From: BOKV01 sp041397525
Lineage (GTDB): Bacteria; Pseudomonadota; Alphaproteobacteria; Rhizobiales; Rhizobiaceae
Direction: 5' to 3'
Assembly: GCA_041397525.1 (NCBI GenBank)
Contig: JAWKWL010000004.1
Coordinates: 248,001-312,000, forward strand
DNA: 64,000 nt
The notes beneath the pieces were generated by a model. The model made no database searches. It worked only from the letters and a program-made list of their open reading frames with translations, and was not told the DNA's origin. Numbering within the stretch: position 1 is the first letter of the stretch; each line of letters opens with the position of its first letter. Shown here one piece after another: positions 35,505 to 43,718 of this stretch. The position numbers and the translations under genes were made by a program.

Positions 35505-36865
35505 CGTCGTGGCCGTCCGTTATACTGCTTGACCTGCTCACCACCAAACAACAAACGCTGCGGATTGTCTTCAAGGCCCGAGATCACCTGATCGATGCGC
35601 CCAACAGAACGTCTGGTGTCCTGGACCAGCGAGCGGACATCCTCCAGACCGCGATTCGAGAACCTGGACAGCCCCGCCGATATTTCGTTTATGCGCGCAG
35701 TCAGGGTCCTTGCCAATTCGCGGTAGTCGGCCAGTGTGGTCCGGACGTCCTCCATGACACCTGTGCCGTTGCCCTTTGACAGGAAACCGTCAAGCCCGGT
35801 GAGTACGCTGTCCACCTTGCCTGACGCCTTGTTGAGTGTGGCAACCAGTTCCTTCGTATCGGTGACGATCGCGTCGACATCATCCTTGCGGGTCGCGAAA
35901 GCAGCCGTGATCGTGTTGGCATTGGCGACAACCGATTTGGCACTTTCAGCTGTCTGTGAGACTGTATCGACGATCTTGCCGATCTTTTCAGCGTCAGCAG
36001 CCGCGAGCAGTTTGTCGACATTGGCAAGGCTGGAGTTCACGCTGGCGGAAAAGGCTTTCAAGTCCTGCATGGCCGCTTTCGCGTCGGTGACGAGCGCTTT
36101 CACGTCATTGCCGGAACCTTTGATCTGCGAGGTGAATGCCTCGATATTGTCCACGGTCAACTTCACCTTGGCGGGATCAACCGACTTGACTATGTTTTCG
36201 ATACCCGCAATCGAGCCATCGAGTTTGGCTGACAGGGTCTCCAGGCTCTCGGCCGCCTTGGAAACGCCGACCAGGAACTTGTCCACTCCTTCAGCATTCT
36301 TTGCAAGTGAATCGGAAAAGGTCTTCACATTCGCAACGGTCTGCGAAACCGGTTCGCGATTGTCGTTCAGAAAGGTTTCAAGCGAGGTCATCATCGTGTT
36401 GGCACGACCGGCAACCTCACGAACCGTTTCAAGAATGTCGTTCACTGCTGATGGTTGTGCGGAAATCACCGGTATCTTCGAACCGTCGGTCTGAAGCAGC
36501 AATGGCGATGCCGGTGATCCACCCTTCAACGAGATATAGGCGATACCGGTAAGGCCCTGGCTGCCTATGGTGGCATAAGTGTCATTGCGAATCGGCGTGT
36601 CTGCCTTGACCTGGGTAACCGCATAGACGATACGCGGATCATTGGCGTCAAACAGCACGCGCGATACCTTGCCGACCTTGATGCCGTTGAAAAGCACGTC
36701 AGAACCGTCGCCGAGACCGGTTACGGAACCTTCAATCTTGACGTTGAGCGGAACCAGATTGGTCGTCTCGTCCAGCCGTGACACCCAATAAATGAATGCG
36801 AATGCTGCAGCGAGAACGACAAGGGTGAAAAAGCCCACCGTCACATAATTGGCGCGGGTTTCCAT
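35501..36865 (-). CDS. MCE-family substrate-binding protein (MlaD-like)
   Basis: Protein of 454 residues. One N-terminal membrane anchor (about 9-28) is followed by a single MCE domain at about 40-118 (NVKIEGSVTGLGDGSDVLFNGIKVGKV, YATIGSQGLTGIAYISLKGG). A long helical region with repeated Val/Asp/Thr coiled-coil segments follows, much longer than E. coli MlaD. The start ATG is preceded by GAGGACG; longer frames overlap the MlaF-like gene. It belongs to an ABC system that moves phospholipids or similar hydrophobic substrates across the envelope. Confidence 0.9.
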   Translation of the reverse strand: METRANYVTVGFFTLVVLAAAFAFIYWVSRLDETTNLVPLNVKIEGSVTGLGDGSDVLFNGIKVGKVSRVLFDANDPRIVYAVTQVKADTPIRNDTYATIGSQGLTGIAYISLKGGSPASPLLLQTDGSKIPVISAQPSAVNDILETVREVAGRANTMMTSLETFLNDNREPVSQTVANVKTFSDSLAKNAEGVDKFLVGVSKAAESLETLSAKLDGSIAGIENIVKSVDPAKVKLTVDNIEAFTSQIKGSGNDVKALVTDAKAAMQDLKAFSASVNSSLANVDKLLAAADAEKIGKIVDTVSQTAESAKSVVANANTITAAFATRKDDVDAIVTDTKELVATLNKASGKVDSVLTGLDGFLSKGNGTGVMEDVRTTLADYRELARTLTARINEISAGLSRFSNRGLEDVRSLVQDTRRSVGRIDQVISGLEDNPQRLLFGGEQVKQYNGRPRR

Positions 36866-36906
36866 CGTCCTCGTACCGTTTCCCAGTTTTCGACTGTCAA
36901 AGCCAT

Positions 36907-37731
36907 TCAGCCGCCTGAATGCCCGGAATGCACGGCAGTATGCCTGATGGCACGCTTGCCCTTGAAGTAGGACTGCACCCATTCATTGTCTGATGCAAGC
37001 ATTGCAGTCATGTTTCCCTGGACCAGCACCTTTTTTTCGCCCAGTACGGCAATCCGGTCACACGCAGAATAAAGGCTGTCGAGATCATGGGTTACCATGT
37101 AGACGGTCAGGCCCAGAGTGTCGCGCAGGGTCAAGATCAGTTCGTCAAACTCGGCTGCGCCAATCGGATCAAGGCCTGATGTCGGCTCATCCAGAAACAG
37201 GAGATCGGGATCAAGCGCCAGCGCGCGGGCAAGAGCTGCACGCTTGATCATGCCGCCGGACAATTGGGAAGGCAGCTTGTGGGCTGCATCCTGTGGCAGT
37301 CCGACAAGGCCGATCTTCAGGCGCGCCGCTTCGTCCATCAGTTGCGGATCGAGCGAGAGATATTCGCGCATCGGCACCTGGATGTTTTCCAGAACGCTCA
37401 GTGCGGAAAACAAGGCACCATGCTGGAACAGCACCCCAACGCGCTGGTCAATCGCCAGCCGATCTTCGGCTCCGGCAGCGTCATAATCGGTTCCGAACAT
37501 CTCGATAGTGCCTGCCTGGCGCTTGTTGAGGCCCAGCACCGTGCGCATCAGCACGGACTTGCCCGCTCCCGAAGCACCGACGAACCCCAGGATTTCTCCG
37601 CTCCAGACATCGAGATCAAGATTTTCCAGGATGGTCGGGCCACCGAAATCCACGGTAATGCCGCGAACCCGCAGAACAGGTTCGCCCGGAAAATCATGCT
37701 GCATTTCACCGTCTGGGTCTGCTTTCGCCAC
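36907..37731 (-). CDS. ABC transporter ATPase, MlaF-like
   Basis: ATPase of 274 residues with Walker A GASGAGKS near residue 55, signature LSGGMIKRAALARALA and Walker B LLFLDEPTSGLDP. The start is GTG with AAGG upstream, 14 bp after the permease gene. It supplies energy to the MCE-type lipid transporter. Confidence 0.93.
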   Translation of the reverse strand: MAKADPDGEMQHDFPGEPVLRVRGITVDFGGPTILENLDLDVWSGEILGFVGASGAGKSVLMRTVLGLNKRQAGTIEMFGTDYDAAGAEDRLAIDQRVGVLFQHGALFSALSVLENIQVPMREYLSLDPQLMDEAARLKIGLVGLPQDAAHKLPSQLSGGMIKRAALARALALDPDLLFLDEPTSGLDPIGAAEFDELILTLRDTLGLTVYMVTHDLDSLYSACDRIAVLGEKKVLVQGNMTAMLASDNEWVQSYFKGKRAIRHTAVHSGHSGG

Positions 37732-37745
37732 ACCGTTACCTTCGA

Positions 37746-38924
37746 TCAGTAGTCTATCTGCGCATAGAATACGGCAAAAAAGCCGTCGATCACGATGACG
37801 AAGAAAATCGCTTTCACGACCGCTGCAGTCACCCTTCGCCCAAGGCTTTCGGCACTGCCTTCCACCTTCATGCCTTCAACCGCGGCCATGATGCCGATGA
37901 CAAGTGCCATGAAGGGTGCCTTGATCAGCCCGGCAAAGACAGTCGACAGGTCAATCGAGGCACGCAACTTGATGATGAAGGCATCAAAGGCAATGTCTGA
38001 ATAGAAGCGCAGCACCAGGGCTGCCCCCACCAGTGCGGCCATGTTGGCGACAAATGCCAACAGTGGCAGCACGAAGGTCAATGCAACAAGCCGCGGGAAA
38101 ATCAGGACACCGACGGGGTTGAGGCCGATCACCTGCAGGGCGTCGATTTCCTCGCGCATTTTCATGGAGCCAATCTCGGCGGTCATGGCGCTCCCTGTTC
38201 GACCTGCAACCATGATGGCAGTCAGCAGCACGCCAACCTCGCGGAGGAGCAGTATGCTGACAAAATCAACGGTCAGGAACTCGGCACCAAAATAGCGAAG
38301 CGACCAGGCACCCTGCTGTGCGATGATCGCACCAATCAGAAATGCCATGAGCGCAATGATCGGCACCGCGCGCAGGCCCATGCGGTCCATGTGGTTGATG
38401 ATCGAGACCGGGCGCACACTTCCCGATTTGCCCGCTTTCAGTTGCGGTCCGCGAATGGCAGCACCAATCATGTTGAAAGACAAGAGCGCGTCGCGCCGCA
38501 GCGCAAAAACGGTTCGGCCCAGCGATTCGACCATCCGTATCAAACCGCCAGACCGGTATTGCGGAAGCTGGCCGGAAATGTCCTCACGGGCCACGGCTTC
38601 GATCAGCCGGGCCGACAGGCCGGTTTTCAGCCCGCTCACCCTGACCTTGCCGCCAGCGTTTCGCCACTCCCGCGACAGCCGCGTGAAAATCCAGGCACCG
38701 AAAGTGTCGATACGGCCGACGCGGGAAAGATCAAGCTGCAATTCCGATCCCGAAGCCTGCAAGGCAAGGTCGCGCAATTCACGGTCAACGTTGCCTATGC
38801 CAGCAGCCACCCAGTTTCCCGAGGCCACAACCGAAACCATTTGCCCATTGCGGACAATCGCCACGTTTGCTGCGCCATGGCCGGTTTCAGTCTTGGTATA
38901 TTCGGAATTGATATTGGCAGGCAT
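37746..38924 (-). CDS. MlaE-like permease with N-terminal STAS-type domain
   Basis: Membrane subunit of the MCE transporter, 392 residues. The first ~125 residues resemble a STAS/SpoIIAA domain (QLDLSRVGRIDTFGAWIFTRL). The MlaE permease domain follows, starting at about residue 170, with five or so helices and the family motifs GIMAAVEGMKVEGSAESLGRRVTAAVV and REEIDALQVIGLNP. The fusion is common in Hyphomicrobiales. A GTG nine codons upstream is an alternative start; neither has a strong ribosome site. It is divergent from the epimerase gene. Confidence 0.9.
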   Translation of the reverse strand: MPANINSEYTKTETGHGAANVAIVRNGQMVSVVASGNWVAAGIGNVDRELRDLALQASGSELQLDLSRVGRIDTFGAWIFTRLSREWRNAGGKVRVSGLKTGLSARLIEAVAREDISGQLPQYRSGGLIRMVESLGRTVFALRRDALLSFNMIGAAIRGPQLKAGKSGSVRPVSIINHMDRMGLRAVPIIALMAFLIGAIIAQQGAWSLRYFGAEFLTVDFVSILLLREVGVLLTAIMVAGRTGSAMTAEIGSMKMREEIDALQVIGLNPVGVLIFPRLVALTFVLPLLAFVANMAALVGAALVLRFYSDIAFDAFIIKLRASIDLSTVFAGLIKAPFMALVIGIMAAVEGMKVEGSAESLGRRVTAAVVKAIFFVIVIDGFFAVFYAQIDY

Positions 38925-39108
38925 GGAACTGGCAGTCCTATCGGAAATCACTTCACCGGCATGGCCATGCCCACCGATGTTGCATTCAAATCGCCCAAGG
39001 GCAGCGAGAATCCCGTTGCGGTGCTTCTATCATGCCCTGCCCCATTACGCAGCTATGCACCAAAGCTTTTCTGTGCCAGTTATCGCGAAGAACAGGAATA
39101 CCGGGACA

Positions 39109-40092
39109 ATGACTGCCAAACTGCATTTCCGAACCGAAACCTGGCCGATCAGCGGAAGCTTCACGATCGCGCGTGGCGCGAAGACCAAGGCCGATGTGGT
39201 GGTTTGCCAGATCGAGCGGGATGGCTGTTCCGGCAGTGGCGAATGCGTTCCCTATGCCCGATACGGCGAGACGCTGGAAAGCGTGAATGAGCAGCTTCTT
39301 GCCCATGCCCATATCATCGAACAGGGCGGCGACCGGAACGACCTGCGCGCAAACATGCCGGCAGGTGCCGCCAGAAATGCCATTGACTGCGCCTTGTGGG
39401 ATATTGAGGCGAAGGAGACAGGCGTTGAGGTGCACCGGCTTGTCTGCAAACATCCGCCGCGGCCCATTCCCACCGCCATGACGATAAGTCTCAGCGACCC
39501 CGAAACGATGGCTGCTGCAGCCCGAACGCATGCCAGCCGTCCGCTGCTCAAGGTGAAACTGGGTGGTGACGGCGATGCAGACCGGATATTGGCGGTGGCA
39601 GCGGCTGCACCTGATTCCCGCATCATTCTTGATGCCAATGAGAGCTGGCGCGAAGACAACATCCATGAACTGATGATGGTTGCAGCACAGGCACGGGTGG
39701 CGCTGATCGAACAGCCGCTCCCTGCCGGGCACGACGAAATCCTTTCGCGCATTCCCCATCCGGTGCCGGTTTGCGCGGATGAAAGCGTGCATGTCAGCGC
39801 CGATCTGCACAAACTGACAGCACGCTATGATGCGGTGAACATCAAGCTCGACAAGGCTGGCGGACTGACGGAAGCGATGGACATGCTCAACACCGCGCAT
39901 GAACTGGGCTATTCGGTCATGGTCGGCTGCATGGTGGCAACCTCGCTGTCGATGGCGCCGGCTGTGTTACTTGCACAACGGGCCGAATTCGTCGATCTCG
40001 ACGGACCGCTGATCCTGCAGAAAGACCGTCCGCATGGCCTTTCCTATTCCACCTCGCTGGTCTCCCCGCCTTCCAGCAAGTTGTGGGGATAG
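39109..40092 (+). CDS. Dipeptide epimerase-like protein (enolase superfamily)
   Basis: Enolase-superfamily enzyme of 327 residues of the L-Ala-D/L-Glu epimerase type. The catalytic lysines are in LKVKLGG and in NIKLDKAGG. The metal ligands are Asp in ILDANESW, Glu in LIEQPL and Asp in VCADES. It probably epimerises peptides released from murein. The upstream part of the open frame overlaps the MlaE-like gene on the other strand and is a shadow. Its last 49 bp overlap the end of the convergent MFS gene. Confidence 0.9.
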   Translation: MTAKLHFRTETWPISGSFTIARGAKTKADVVVCQIERDGCSGSGECVPYARYGETLESVNEQLLAHAHIIEQGGDRNDLRANMPAGAARNAIDCALWDIEAKETGVEVHRLVCKHPPRPIPTAMTISLSDPETMAAAARTHASRPLLKVKLGGDGDADRILAVAAAAPDSRIILDANESWREDNIHELMMVAAQARVALIEQPLPAGHDEILSRIPHPVPVCADESVHVSADLHKLTARYDAVNIKLDKAGGLTEAMDMLNTAHELGYSVMVGCMVATSLSMAPAVLLAQRAEFVDLDGPLILQKDRPHGLSYSTSLVSPPSSKLWG

Positions 40093-41255
40093 GCTCTCGC
40101 CACCACCAGCAACAAGACCAGCGCCAGCGCGCTCATGGCTGCCATCGCCAGGAATGCCACAATGCCCCAGGCGGCATAAAGCGGACCTGATGAAAGCACC
40201 GCGATTGCCATGACAACACCGCCCAGCATGAAAGCCGCACCCTGGGCAGCGCCCATGCTATCGTCGGCGATCTCCTCGGCCAGAAAATGCATGGTGCCAA
40301 GATGCATCGCACCGAAACTCAACCCGTGCAGCGCTTGCAGGAAAATGAAGCCCAAAAGCGGCGGCTCCAATGGCATCAGCGACCAACGGGCGATGGCGCC
40401 GCAGGCTCCAATGATGATGAGGTTGAAGGGCGTAACATGGCGGAAGGCCACGGATGCGAAGTGAAACAGGATAATTTCGACAACGACGCCGGTAGCCCAA
40501 AGCAGGCCGATTACGGTGCCAGTATAGCCGATGCTGCCCCAATGGATCGAACCGAAGCCGTAGATCATGGCGTGGCTCGCCTGCAACAGTCCTGACGCCA
40601 GCATCACCAATGCAAAACGCGGCTTGGCGAGTTGCGCGAATGCGCCGCCCGACTCGCCAGCCTGATGTCTTCGGCGCATTCCGATGCGTGGCAGCAGCGG
40701 CGAGAGCGCTGCGCCGGCAAAGGCACTTGCGATCATCACCCACAAGACGGAGTCTATGTCGTATGAAGCAAGAACCGCACCGCCGCCAAGATTGGCGATG
40801 ATGAACACCACCGAGCCCCAAAGCCTTATGCGGCCATAATCTGCCCCGAACCGGCGTACTCCCGAAAGCGCCAGCGAATCCATGATCGGTGTCAGCGGAT
40901 TGGAGACGACAGAAAGCGCCAGCGCCACGGCAAGGATCGTGGCAAAGCCGCTGGCAAATGGAAACAGCGCCACCAGCACGGCAGAGGTGCAAAACAGGAA
41001 GACCAGTACGTTGGCCCTGTCGGATGTGCGGTCGGCAAAGGCCGAGATCTGGCCTGAAGTGGTAACGCGGGCAAGCAATGGCGCGGCAAGAATGAGTGAT
41101 ATGGAGGTTTCGTCCAGCCCCCTCGATTTCAGCCAGAGCGGAAAGAACGGAAGCTGGATGCCGACAAAGAAGAAAAACGCCGAATAGAGCAGTGCCATCC
41201 GCGTGCCAAAGTAGGCGGGCGCAGCATCCTGCGGCAGTCTGGTGGTATTTTTCAC
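40044..41255 (-). CDS. MFS transporter, phenylpropionate-permease-like family
   Basis: Major facilitator of 403 residues with 12 membrane helices. The sequence pattern (RMALLYSAFFFFVGIQLPFFPLWLKSRGLDE and later GSIHWGSIGYTGTVIGLLWATGVVVEI) matches the HcaT-like PPP family of unknown-substrate permeases. The GTG start overlaps the stop of the dehydratase gene (GTGA). Its 3' end overlaps the end of the convergent epimerase gene by 49 bp. Confidence 0.88.
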   Translation of the reverse strand: MKNTTRLPQDAAPAYFGTRMALLYSAFFFFVGIQLPFFPLWLKSRGLDETSISLILAAPLLARVTTSGQISAFADRTSDRANVLVFLFCTSAVLVALFPFASGFATILAVALALSVVSNPLTPIMDSLALSGVRRFGADYGRIRLWGSVVFIIANLGGGAVLASYDIDSVLWVMIASAFAGAALSPLLPRIGMRRRHQAGESGGAFAQLAKPRFALVMLASGLLQASHAMIYGFGSIHWGSIGYTGTVIGLLWATGVVVEIILFHFASVAFRHVTPFNLIIIGACGAIARWSLMPLEPPLLGFIFLQALHGLSFGAMHLGTMHFLAEEIADDSMGAAQGAAFMLGGVVMAIAVLSSGPLYAAWGIVAFLAMAAMSALALVLLLVVARAYPHNLLEGGETSEVE

Positions 41256-42232
41256 CCGCTTGCGCCCAGGATGCGTGCGAACATGCCAGCATCAACATTG
41301 CCGCCGGAAATGACGCAGACCACCGTCTTTCCGGCAAAATCCGCCTTGTTGGCGAGCGCCGCTGCCAGTGAAACGGAACCTCCGGGTTCGCCAACGCATT
41401 TGAACTCATTGAAGGCAAAGCGCATGGCTGCAAAAGCCTGTTCGTCGGTTACCGCAAAGCCCCTGCCAAGCAGGCGGGAATTGATGGCAAACGAGATTTC
41501 ACCCGGCGACGGTGTCAGGATTGCATCGCAGACCGAGCCAGTCGCAGCTGGATTGGAAACCCGTTTTCCTGCCTCCAGCGAACGACGATAATCATCGAAG
41601 CCGACCGGCTCGCAACTGTGGATGCCGGCATTTGCGAAGCTGGCACGTATGGCAAGGGCAACACCAGCCGTCAGGCCGCCGCCGCCGGTGCAAACCAGCA
41701 CATGGTCCGGCGCTACGTCCGCGAGTTCAAGATCCTGTGCGATTTCCAGACCGCAAGTGCCCTGCCCGGCCACCACCAGCGGATTGTCAAAGGGATGGAC
41801 AAATGTGGCACCTTCGGCAGCGCAGATTTCAGCGGAAATCGCGTCGCGGTCCTCGGTTGCGCGGTCATAGAGAACAACAGTCGCGCCGGAACGCCTTGTC
41901 CGCCCGATCTTGGTGGCTGGCGCGTCCGAAGGCATGACAATGGTTGCCTTCAGGCCCAGGATGCGCGCCGCCTCGGCAACGCCTTGCGCGTGGTTTCCAG
42001 AGGAACAGGCAACCACGCCACCGGCTTTCGCAGAATCGGGAATGGCTGAAAGTGCGTTATAGGCACCGCGGAATTTGAAGGAACCGGTGCGCTGCAGGTT
42101 TTCAGCCTTGATGAAAAGGCGAAAACCAAGCTCCGCATCAACGATGGGGGCGTTGAGCAAAGGAGTGCGCACAGCCTTGCCAGCCAATACATCCGCAGCT
42201 TTCGAAACGTCGTCTATCGTTGGAATGATCAT
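41252..42232 (-). CDS. Threonine/serine dehydratase-family PLP enzyme
   Basis: Fold-type II PLP enzyme of 326 residues. The lysine motif GSFKFRGAYN, the Asn-loop SSGNHAQGVA and the phosphate-binding glycine loop TGGGGL are present, and there is no C-terminal regulatory ACT domain. It may be a catabolic threonine or serine dehydratase, hydroxyaspartate ammonia-lyase or serine racemase. It is coupled to the following MFS gene, which may carry its substrate or product. Confidence 0.88.
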   Translation of the reverse strand: MIIPTIDDVSKAADVLAGKAVRTPLLNAPIVDAELGFRLFIKAENLQRTGSFKFRGAYNALSAIPDSAKAGGVVACSSGNHAQGVAEAARILGLKATIVMPSDAPATKIGRTRRSGATVVLYDRATEDRDAISAEICAAEGATFVHPFDNPLVVAGQGTCGLEIAQDLELADVAPDHVLVCTGGGGLTAGVALAIRASFANAGIHSCEPVGFDDYRRSLEAGKRVSNPAATGSVCDAILTPSPGEISFAINSRLLGRGFAVTDEQAFAAMRFAFNEFKCVGEPGGSVSLAAALANKADFAGKTVVCVISGGNVDAGMFARILGASG

Positions 42233-42263
42233 TGTCGCTATTCCCGGACATCACATGACCAGA

Positions 42264-42818
42264 TCAATCCGACATTCGCGACCGCCTTGCAAGCCTGCCG
42301 AAGTTGAGATCGCGCCAGTTGACCTTGCACAACGCTTTTTTCTGACAGGCGGCGTTCAGGCCTGCTTCCATGAAAATGCGACCGCATTCTTCCCAGGTAT
42401 ATTTCGCAGCATGGGCGAGTGCCTCGAAGCGCGATATGCCGAGCGCGGCCATGGAAGCCCTGCAGATCTTCATCCAGAACGCCTGGCCCGATATCACCGA
42501 TTTCGCCAGGCGGGACTGGTACCGGGACGGCTGCGACCGAAATGCCGTAATCCGGCGCTTCGAAAGCACATTACCGAATGTGTCCGCAAGGCTTGGAAAG
42601 ACAAGCACATCACCAAGGCAATAGGTTTTCGCCAGTTCCTCGCCAACCAGCGTGCCGAGGAAGCGGACATCGGGATATTTGCGCGCAAGCTGCACAGGTG
42701 CGACGCAAAGAGGTGATGCATGATGGATGCCGGAGATGAAGATTGTGCGAAAGTGCCCGGCCGGCATGTCACAGGGTTCGGTAAATCCAACCAGTGTTTC
42801 GCACTTGTCCCGATTCAC
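42264..42818 (-). pseudogene. Degenerate glycosyltransferase family 4 gene, 5'-truncated and frameshifted
   Basis: The minus strand contains recognisable C-terminal pieces of a group 1 glycosyltransferase. KYPDVRFLGTLVGEELAKTY and DVLVFPSLADTFGNVL sit in one frame; the next block (VAAVPVPVPP, GVLDEDLQ), which normally continues the EALASG-type motif, is in a different frame; and KYTWEECGRIF returns to the first. The N-terminal half of a normal ~350-residue enzyme is absent. At least two frameshifts plus the truncation make it nonfunctional. Confidence 0.8.
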
Positions 42819-42915
42819 ACAACTGGCTTGTGACGCGCGGTTGTTCGGCGCATAGATGGGTTAATTTCGGCGGGATTCAGGCAAGATTTCGAATGATCTG
42901 GTGAGGAGGAACGGG

Positions 42916-43695
42916 ATGGATCTGGGAATATCAGGCAAGAAGGCCATCATTTGTGCATCAAGCCGCGGGCTGGGAAAAGGATGTGCGATGCATCTTGCCC
43001 AGGCTGGCTGCGATGTGGTGATCAATGGCCGCAACCATGATGTCACCCATGCGACAGCAGACGAGATTGCCAAACTGAGCAGTGCAAGGGTAAGCGCTGT
43101 CGTTGCTGATGTTTCCACTTCCGATGGCCAGGCAGCCCTGCTGGAGGCCTGCGCACAGCCCGATATTCTGGTCAACAACAATGGCGGACCGCCACGGCGC
43201 GATTTTCGGGAATTGTCGAGGGAAGACATCCTTGAAGGCGTGACGCAGAACATGGTGACGCCGATCGAACTGATCCAGAAGGTGATCGATGGCATGGCCG
43301 AACGCGGTTTCGGCCGGATCGTCAACATCACTTCGCTTTCGGTCTATACGGCAATACCCGGCCTTGACCTGTCTTCGGGAGCGCGGGCGGGGCTGACATC
43401 CTTCCTCGCAGGCGTAGCGCGCGGTGTCGCCAATCGCAACGTAACGATCAACAACATATTGCCGGGCAAGATGGACACTGACCGACTGCGCGACGGCTTT
43501 GCCTTCATGGCACAAAGGCTCAACATTTCGCAGGAAGAGGCGCGTGAACGCGAAATAGCGCCCATTCCTGCCGGGCGACTCGGAACCGCAGATGAATTCG
43601 GCGCCTTGTGCGCCTTCATCTGTTCGCAGCACGGGGGCTATATCACGGGGCGCAACTTCCTCGTTGACGGCGGCCTCAACAGCAGCGCTTTTTGA
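42916..43695 (+). CDS. SDR-family oxidoreductase with atypical active site
   Basis: Short-chain dehydrogenase fold of 259 residues. The cofactor motif is ASSRGLGKG (about 14-22) and the NNNGG motif is present. The catalytic Ser140 is conserved, but the usual Tyr-x3-Lys pair is Ser153-x3-Arg157 (LSSGAR). This matches a known SDR subgroup resembling 3-oxoacyl-ACP reductase in which the Tyr/Lys is missing. GAGGAGGAACGGG precedes the ATG. It lies 23 bp before maeB, possibly on one transcript. Confidence 0.88.
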   Translation: MDLGISGKKAIICASSRGLGKGCAMHLAQAGCDVVINGRNHDVTHATADEIAKLSSARVSAVVADVSTSDGQAALLEACAQPDILVNNNGGPPRRDFRELSREDILEGVTQNMVTPIELIQKVIDGMAERGFGRIVNITSLSVYTAIPGLDLSSGARAGLTSFLAGVARGVANRNVTINNILPGKMDTDRLRDGFAFMAQRLNISQEEAREREIAPIPAGRLGTADEFGALCAFICSQHGGYITGRNFLVDGGLNSSAF

Positions 43696-43718
43696 ACCAG
43701 CAGCAGCACGGACAAGCA

